From NCBI GenBank assembly GCA_963751245.1, contig CAVVTR010000016.1, positions 1-13,352 of the forward strand: DNA of 13,352 nucleotides. The letters are read 5' to 3'. The notes beneath the pieces were generated by a model. The model had not been told where the DNA came from, ran no database searches, and worked only from the letters and a program-made list of their open reading frames with translations. The translations under genes and the position numbers were made by a program. This document shows, piece after piece, positions 7,474 to 13,352 of the stretch; positions within the stretch are counted from its first letter, which is position 1, and each line of letters begins with the position of its first letter. This DNA is from CAVVTR01 sp963751245 (GTDB lineage: Bacteria > Acidobacteriota > Thermoanaerobaculia > Thermoanaerobaculales > Thermoanaerobaculaceae).

Positions 7474-7477
<4 letters not shown>
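6134..7477 (-). CDS. sufD: SufD subunit of the SufBCD scaffold complex
   Basis: SufD pairs with SufB and two SufC ATPases in the scaffold on which iron-sulfur clusters are built, and is needed for iron entry. The 447-residue protein has the beta-helix core (about 150-380) and the conserved block FADDVKCTHGSTVGQLDDDA (371-390), whose His379 corresponds to the residue implicated in cluster formation at the SufB-SufD interface. The helical C-terminal domain FYLRSRGISREAATSILTYAF follows. I place the start at the GTG at 7477 because it overlaps the sufC stop (GTGA), matching the coupling seen elsewhere in the operon. An ATG five codons later (7462) is equally possible. It is more divergent than SufB in its N-terminal third, as is usual. 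Confidence 0.95.
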
Positions 7478-8244
<767 letters not shown>

Positions 8245-8288
8245 GTCGTCTCTTCCTTCGCTTCCTCTTCGCCGAAGGCCCGGGGCCG

Positions 8289-9740
<1,452 letters not shown>

Positions 9741-9778
9741 TGCCTTCCCCTTCGGTTCCACGTCGCGGGCGGCCCCCG

Positions 9779-10258
9779 TCACCGTCCCGCCAGGTCGTCG
9801 CCGGAGCGCCGCGGCGGCGGCGCGATGGCCACCGGAATGCGCGCCGAGACGCGCCCCGAGACCAGCTCCGCCAGCGAGATCCGCTCCAGGTACGTGTCGA
9901 TGAGCAGTTCCAGCTGCTGCCACACCGGCAGCAGCGAGCAGGCGCCCTGGTGCACGCAGGAGGCCTCGTCGGCCGCGTCCTGCCGGCAGAACGAGCCCTC
10001 GAACAACGGCCCGTCAATAGCCCGCAGGATCGACCGCACGCTGGTCTCGTCGGGGGTCTGTGCCAGCTCGTAGCCGCCCTGGCACCCCCGGGAGGCCTCC
10101 ACGACTCCGGCCCGGCGCAGGTTGGACAGCACCTTGGCGACAGTGGGCTCGGGCAGGCTCTCACGCTCCGCGAGCTCGCTCACCGTGACCTGGCGGCCCG
10201 CCGTGGCCATGCTCATGGCCAGCCGCACTCCGTACTCCTCGCCCTTGGACAGTCGCAT
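9779..10258 (-). CDS. Rrf2-family transcriptional regulator of the suf operon
   Basis: A 159-residue Rrf2/IscR-type winged-helix regulator. The N-terminal MRLSKGEEYGVRLAMSMA is typical; the helix-turn-helix lies at about 23-52 with recognition helix EPTVAKVLSNLRRAG, followed by the wing SRGCQGGYEL. Three cysteines cluster at 91, 101 and 107 (C-x9-C-x5-C), where Rrf2 sensors bind a 2Fe-2S or 4Fe-4S cluster, and Cys59 in the wing is extra. The likely role is repression of this operon when clusters are abundant, as for SufR or IscR. The ATG at 10258 has an excellent ribosome site (GAGGAGG six bases upstream), and the dyad at 10289-10306 in its own promoter suggests autoregulation. I leave the symbol open because sufR and iscR names are used for different subgroups. 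Confidence 0.93.
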   Translation of the reverse strand: MRLSKGEEYGVRLAMSMATAGRQVTVSELAERESLPEPTVAKVLSNLRRAGVVEASRGCQGGYELAQTPDETSVRSILRAIDGPLFEGSFCRQDAADEASCVHQGACSLLPVWQQLELLIDTYLERISLAELVSGRVSARIPVAIAPPPRRSGDDLAGR

Positions 10259-10282
10259 CCGCCGCCTCCTCACAGGGCAAGG

Positions 10283-10312
10283 AGTATATCGGAATAAAAA
10301 TTCCGAATTCAA
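10283..10312 (-). promoter_or_regulatory. Promoter of the suf operon
   Basis: Read on the minus strand, the -35 is TTGAAT (10312-10307) and the -10 is TATACT (10288-10283), separated by 18 bp. Both are close to the sigma70-type consensus and form an A/T-rich island in very GC-rich DNA. Transcription would start near 10276, giving a leader of under 20 bases that contains the GAGGAGG ribosome site at 10265-10271. Confidence 0.75.
10289..10306. promoter_or_regulatory. Probable Rrf2 operator dyad within the suf promoter
   Basis: TCGGAAT (10289-10295) and ATTCCGA (10300-10306) form a perfect inverted repeat with a four-base A/T spacer. The 18-bp dyad fills exactly the spacer between the -35 and -10 elements, so a bound dimer would block RNA polymerase. 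The gene immediately downstream encodes an Rrf2 regulator, the natural candidate to bind here. The dyad and its placement are seen; the binding protein is inferred. Confidence 0.65.
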
Positions 10313-10342
10313 GTGGTGCCGACGCGCCGGCAGGAGGGGCCT

Positions 10343-11203
10343 TCAGGGACCGGCCGCGAAGAGCCGCTTCGCGGCGCCGACCCCGCAGTGCTGGTAGCGG
10401 TCGTAGGCCCGCGCCGCCGCCTCGTGGAGCGCGGGCAGGGACGCGCCCGAAAACCATGCCCGCAGCGCGGCGTCGAGAGTGTAGGCCTCGGCGGCGACGA
10501 GGCCGCCGGTGAGAAGCAGGGGAGCGGCGCCGCGGGCCTCGAGCCGCCGGGTGAAGCCCTGCCGGCTCGCGCACGCCAGGACGATGGCGCCGCGCCGGTA
10601 CGGCAGCCCGGCCGCCGCGGGCTCCTCCGGGAGGGAGAAGTCCAGGAGCCCGTTGTGCCCGACGTACGCCACCACGTCGGCACCGCCGCCGGCGTCGAGG
10701 CTCCGGCCCTCGAGCGCCCCGGGGAGCGGCACGCTCTCCACGCCCCGGCCCGACGCCATCTCCAGGAAGCGCTCCACCGCGCCCCGGATGGCGTCGCCCC
10801 GCCACGCGTCAGCGATCACGACCACTCCAGCGGGCGCCCACGGCCCCGGGTCCCGTAGCCGGAACACCACGCGTTGCATGATCCGGCCCTCCGGAGGCGG
10901 CACCGTGCCCACGAGCGCCCAGTGCGGCGACGTCGCGAGAAAGGTGCGGAGCCCATAGCGGGCGCCCCAGTAGAGGTTCCCGGCGGCGTCGGCGCCGTCG
11001 CCGAGGGCGGGCGGCAGCGGCACGATGCCCTGGTGAGCGTTGTCCGCCAGCGCCACGATCACGTGGGCCACGAGGGTCCTTCCCGCCGCCGCGTCGCGGC
11101 CCTGGGCCTCCTGCACGACCGTCCACGCCCCCCGCAGCCCGCTCGCGGCAGCCATGGCGGCCGCGAGGACGACCGCGGCTCCGGCCGCCACCCTTCGGCT
11201 CAA
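10343..11203 (-). CDS. Uncharacterised exported or anchored protein with clan CD-like His/Cys pair
   Basis: A 286-residue protein (from the TTG at 11203). It begins with a short basic region and a hydrophobic segment (about 5-21), so it is probably exported or membrane-anchored. The body carries motifs I associate with a conserved family of unknown function: ADNAHQGIVPLP (53-64), GNLYWGARYGLRTF (75-88) and IADAWRGDAI (130-139). Then comes VVAYVGHNGLLDF with His183, and IVLACASRQGF with Cys211 following a hydrophobic strand. A histidine in a G-H-N-G turn followed some 30 residues later by a strand-end cysteine is the arrangement of clan CD peptidases (caspase-like, CHAT), so a protease-like fold is possible but unproven. 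The start is uncertain: TTG 11203 overlaps an upstream stop (TTGA), GTG 11191 loses the arginines, and GTG 11230 is longer. It ends upstream of the suf promoter. Confidence 0.65.
   Translation of the reverse strand: MSRRVAAGAAVVLAAAMAAASGLRGAWTVVQEAQGRDAAAGRTLVAHVIVALADNAHQGIVPLPPALGDGADAAGNLYWGARYGLRTFLATSPHWALVGTVPPPEGRIMQRVVFRLRDPGPWAPAGVVVIADAWRGDAIRGAVERFLEMASGRGVESVPLPGALEGRSLDAGGGADVVAYVGHNGLLDFSLPEEPAAAGLPYRRGAIVLACASRQGFTRRLEARGAAPLLLTGGLVAAEAYTLDAALRAWFSGASLPALHEAAARAYDRYQHCGVGAAKRLFAAGP
10353..10375 (-). terminator. Hairpin over the 3' end of the His/Cys protein gene
   Basis: GCCGCGAAG and CTTCGCGGC (plus-strand reading, outer arms 10353-10361 and 10367-10375) pair perfectly around a five-base loop, just inside the stop of the gene at 10343. 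No T-run follows in the direction of transcription. It could slow polymerase before the suf promoter, but it overlaps codons and may be coincidental. Confidence 0.2.
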
Positions 11204-11286
11204 GGGGCGGCCGCGACGGTCGCGGTGCACTGGGTCAGGGCGCCGCCCCGGACGTAGCCCAGCCGCACCGCCGCGCCGGCTCCGGC
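11200..11286 (-). CDS. C-terminal remnant of an unknown upstream gene
   Basis: A frame that stops at 11200-11202 reads back through AAVRLGYVRGGALTQCTATV to about 11286, where GC-rich sequence meets glpK. Its stop overlaps the possible TTG start of the next gene (TTGA), the coupling style used elsewhere on this strand. The composition is plausible for the end of a GC-rich gene whose body is missing at the join. With under 30 codons visible, no family can be named, and the frame may be accidental. Confidence 0.25.
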   Translation of the reverse strand, partial: AGAGAAVRLGYVRGGALTQCTATVAAAP

Positions 11287-11291
11287 GTAGG
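11286..11291. other. Join between GC-rich and lower-GC sequence (probable chimera)
   Basis: On the minus strand the glycerol kinase frame matches its family up to ILGTEVIHPT (residue 435, codon 11286-11288). It then continues as PEPARRCGW..., which is not glycerol kinase, and stops at 11235. Base composition and codon use change at the same place. No insertion sequence, target duplication or tRNA is present at the boundary. Confidence 0.8.
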
Positions 11292-12590
11292 ATGAATGAC
11301 TTCTGTGCCCAGTATGTCCGCTTGATACTGCATGAGGAACTGATTGGCAGTTGCACCGCCGTCCACCTTCAAACCGCGTAGCTTATGCCCGCTGTCCAGT
11401 TCCATGGCGTCCAGCACTTCGCGAGTCTGGTAGCAGATGGACTCCAGCGCCGCACGCACGATATGCGCTCGGTTGACGTATCGAGTTAGCCCGACGATAA
11501 CGCCGCGGGCGTCGCTTCGCCAGTAGGGTGCAAAGAGCCCGCTAAAGGCAGGCACCAGATAGCAACCGCCGGCGTCTGGAACGCTTTCAGCCAATGACTC
11601 TGTCTCAGCCACATGGTCGATCATACGCAATTCGTCGCGCAGCCATTGGATGGTAGCGCCAGCCATGGCAATTGAGCCTTCCAGCGCATAGACCGGCGCC
11701 TCGGCGCCCATTTTGTAGGCAACAGTGGTAATCAGGCCGTGCTGGCTGTGTACCAACTCGGAGCCCGTGTTGAGCAGCATGAAACAGCCCGTACCGTAGG
11801 TATTCTTCGCCTCTCCTACGTTGAAGCAGGTCTGACCGACCGTTGCCGCCTGTTGATCGCCGAGATCGCCGCAGACTGGAATCGCTCCACTGAAGGGTCC
11901 ATCGCGCAAGGTCATACCGTAAAACGCCGGTTCACTGCTAGGTCGGATCTCGGGCAGGATGGCGCGAGGCACGCCTACCGCATCCAGCAACTCATCATCC
12001 CATTGCAGGCTGGCTAAATCCATGAGCATCGTGCGGCTGGCATTGGTGACATCTGTGACATGCTCGCCGCCGGTGAGCTTCCAAATCAGCCACGAATCGA
12101 CGGTACCGAACAGCAGATGACCTGCCTCTGCCATTTGCTCCAATTCGGGATAGTTATCTAGCATCCAACGGACCTTCGGGCCAGCGAAATAGGTGGCGAG
12201 CGGTAGACCTGCCTTACGGTAGATGAGCTTCTCATGCCCCGCATCCGCCAATTGCCGACAGATTCTGTCCGTGCGCGTGTCCTGCCACACGATAGCGTTG
12301 TGGACAGGTTCCCCGGTGCGCTTGTCCCAGAGCACTGCGGTTTCACGCTGGTTGGTGACGCCGAGCGTCTCAATGCTCTCCGCAGTTACGCCTGCCATGG
12401 CTAATGTGCTCTCGATGACTTGACATGTGCACGACCATATCTCCAGCGGATCGTGCTCTACCCAGCCGCTGCGTGGAAAGATCTGCCTGTGCTCGAGCTG
12501 GTTATAGGCAATTACGTTGCCAGCGCGATTAAATAGCATGAAGCGCGTACTGGTTGTGCCGGAGTCAATTGCGCCAATGAAGTCAGCCAT
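11286..12590 (-). pseudogene. glpK: Glycerol kinase, C-terminally truncated at the join
   Basis: An FGGY-family glycerol kinase that phosphorylates glycerol to sn-glycerol 3-phosphate with ATP in the cytoplasm. Residues 1-435 are intact: DSGTTSTRFMLF near the N-terminus (9-20), GWVEHDPLEIW (42-52), TNQRET (79-84), the substrate-binding WQDTRT (102-107), catalytic-base Asp245 in GDLGDQQAA, and the ATP-site motif KVDGGATANQFLMQ (408-421). Family members are about 500 residues with a conserved TTALGAAYLAG-like segment after this point. Here that segment and some 60 residues are replaced by 16 unrelated codons ending at 11235. The ATG at 12590 gives the usual N-terminus. It lies 148 bp downstream of dhaL on the same strand. 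The truncation is probably an assembly or rearrangement product rather than an evolved short enzyme, since no internal frameshift or stop is present. Confidence 0.9.
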
Positions 12591-12641
12591 ACGGTACTGA
12601 TGCCCTTCACGTGTAAGGTTCGGATTGCTTATACTTTGTCA

Positions 12642-12675
12642 AGTTTACACATTGGCGTTCGCCAATGTGTAAACT
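12642..12675. promoter_or_regulatory. 34-bp perfect dyad upstream of glpK (probable operator)
   Basis: AGTTTACACATTGGCG (12642-12657) and CGCCAATGTGTAAACT (12660-12675) are perfect reverse complements separated by two bases. The dyad lies between dhaL and glpK, 51 bp upstream of the glpK start. On the minus strand it is followed at once by TTGACA (12641-12636), a consensus -35 hexamer, although no equally good -10 lies 16-18 bp further on. There is no T-run, so a terminator is unlikely. A repressor or activator site controlling glpK fits best; the regulator is not in the window. Confidence 0.6.
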
Positions 12676-12712
12676 GCCTGTGCATTTCCACTTACCGCTT
12701 GTCTATGGCTTG

Positions 12713-12735
12713 GCAGGCTCCTTGGGAAAGCCTGC
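12713..12735 (-). terminator. Stem-loop just after dhaL
   Basis: GCAGGCT and AGCCTGC (plus-strand reading, arms 12713-12719 and 12729-12735) pair around a nine-base loop, starting three bases after the dhaL stop. No U-tract follows on the minus strand. It may be a weak terminator, an mRNA-stabilising stem, or chance. Confidence 0.3.
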
Positions 12736-12738
12736 TGC

Positions 12739-13352
12739 CTAACTTGTTGTGGAAGCCAGCGACTTCGCCGCCGCTTCCATCATGTAATAGCTGCTGGTTG
12801 CGCCTGGGTCTCGGTGTCCGATGGAGCGTGCGCCCAGATAACTTGCGCGTCCCTTGCTGGCTTGCAGGTCCGCAGTGTGCAGCATGCCCTCCTCGGCCGC
12901 GTCTACAGCCTTGATCAGTGCGGAATTCAGGTCATCACCATTGGCGATACTCGACTCCAGCGCCTCGACGGCTGGCTGCAGTGAGTCTAGCATTGTCTTA
13001 TCGTTGAGTTGTGCTTTGCCGCGCTGTTGCACGCCTTCCAGACCGTCATGAAACATCATCACTAACTCGTCCGTCGTGACAGCGCTGTTGCCGTCGATGG
13101 ACTTCACAGCTCGCAGGAAAAACGCACCATACAGCGGTCCGGCAGCGCCGCCGACCGAGCTAATAAGCGTCATTGCAACGGAACGAAATAAGCTAGCAAC
13201 ATCTTGGGCCTTGTTAGTCGGGTCCTCCAAGCGCTCTCGGACCTTTTGCAGACCGCGTACCATATTGACTCCGTGGTCAGCGTCGCCAATGGACGCATCC
13301 AACTCGGTCAAATACTCTTCATGCTCGGTGACAAGCTGGACAAGGTCGATGC
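12739..13352 (-). CDS. dhaL: Dihydroxyacetone kinase subunit DhaL (5' end beyond window)
   Basis: DhaL is the nucleotide-binding subunit of dihydroxyacetone kinase; with DhaK it phosphorylates dihydroxyacetone, either using ATP or recycling ADP with a PTS partner. About 203 residues are visible, reading in from the window edge as IDLVQLVTEHEEYLTELDASIGDADHG, with the usual start just beyond. The ELDASIGDADHG block carries the Mg-nucleotide aspartates. SSVGGAAGPLYGAFF and GRASYLGARSIGHRDPGATSS are family signatures. GDADHG replaces the more common GDGDHG. A TTG at 13311 inside this conserved region is not the start. The gene ends in TAG at 12739. The neighbouring glpK supports a glycerol/dihydroxyacetone catabolic cluster, with dhaK expected upstream. 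Confidence 0.93.
   Translation of the reverse strand, partial: IDLVQLVTEHEEYLTELDASIGDADHGVNMVRGLQKVRERLEDPTNKAQDVASLFRSVAMTLISSVGGAAGPLYGAFFLRAVKSIDGNSAVTTDELVMMFHDGLEGVQQRGKAQLNDKTMLDSLQPAVEALESSIANGDDLNSALIKAVDAAEEGMLHTADLQASKGRASYLGARSIGHRDPGATSSYYMMEAAAKSLASTTS

Noticed and set aside
11235..11285. The last 16 codons of the glycerol kinase frame as a genuine alternative C-terminus
   Set aside because: The residues bear no relation to the family and lie in the GC-rich segment; they are read-through past the join.
11204..11356. N-terminal extension of the His/Cys protein reaching to 11356
   Set aside because: It crosses the join into glpK DNA and would add an unrelated antisense-like peptide before the signal-like segment.
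12642..12675. Intrinsic terminator for dhaL
   Set aside because: The stem is strong but no T-run follows on either strand, and a -35-like hexamer abuts it.
13309..13311. TTG as the dhaL start
   Set aside because: Conserved DhaL sequence (VTEHEEYLTEL) continues in frame upstream to the window edge, so the gene is simply cut by the window.

Overview
The window looks like two unrelated pieces of bacterial DNA joined near position 11288. Positions 1 to about 11288 are very GC-rich (about 70 % by eye) and carry strongly G/C-biased third codon positions. Positions 11289 to 13352 have clearly lower GC (about 50-55 % in the lines I tallied) and relaxed codon use. A glycerol kinase gene is cut at the join, and the gene frame on the other side is also interrupted there. 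This suggests a chimeric contig or a recent blunt rearrangement. I cannot assign either part to a phylum. The GC-rich part has an Rrf2-sufB-C-D-S-U-T order and a long type-I-like MurB, which fits several GC-rich lineages known mainly from metagenomes.

Left end (1-465): no convincing gene. It holds a 9-bp inverted repeat at the edge and three imperfect tandem copies of a unit of about 120 bp. Then a HAD-family hydrolase (minus, 466-1251) is divergent from murB (plus, 1353-2474); the short gap between them has two strong perfect dyads. A small uncharacterised gene (plus, 2605-2841) follows and runs convergently into a thioesterase gene, with five bases between the stops.

Centre (2847-10312): a nine-gene minus-strand run. 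Transcription should start at a good sigma70-type promoter at 10283-10312, whose spacer is filled by a perfect inverted repeat, a probable autoregulatory operator. The order is an Rrf2 regulator with three clustered cysteines, sufB, sufC, sufD, sufS, sufU, sufT, then a CPBP-type membrane protease and a PaaI-like hotdog thioesterase. The genes sufC through sufT are joined by 1- to 4-base stop/start overlaps. Together the suf genes encode iron-sulfur cluster assembly: SufS supplies persulfide sulfur, SufU relays it, SufBCD is the ATP-driven scaffold, SufT helps maturation, and the Rrf2 protein probably senses cluster status.

Right of the promoter (10343-11203) is an uncharacterised exported or membrane-anchored protein with a His/Cys pair arranged as in clan CD (caspase-like) peptidases. 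It is followed by the tail of an unknown upstream frame, cut at the join. The lower-GC part (11286-13352) holds glycerol kinase without its last 60 or so residues, a 34-bp perfect dyad upstream of it, and dhaL, the ATP-binding subunit of dihydroxyacetone kinase, whose start lies beyond the window. Those two genes form a glycerol/dihydroxyacetone utilisation cluster.
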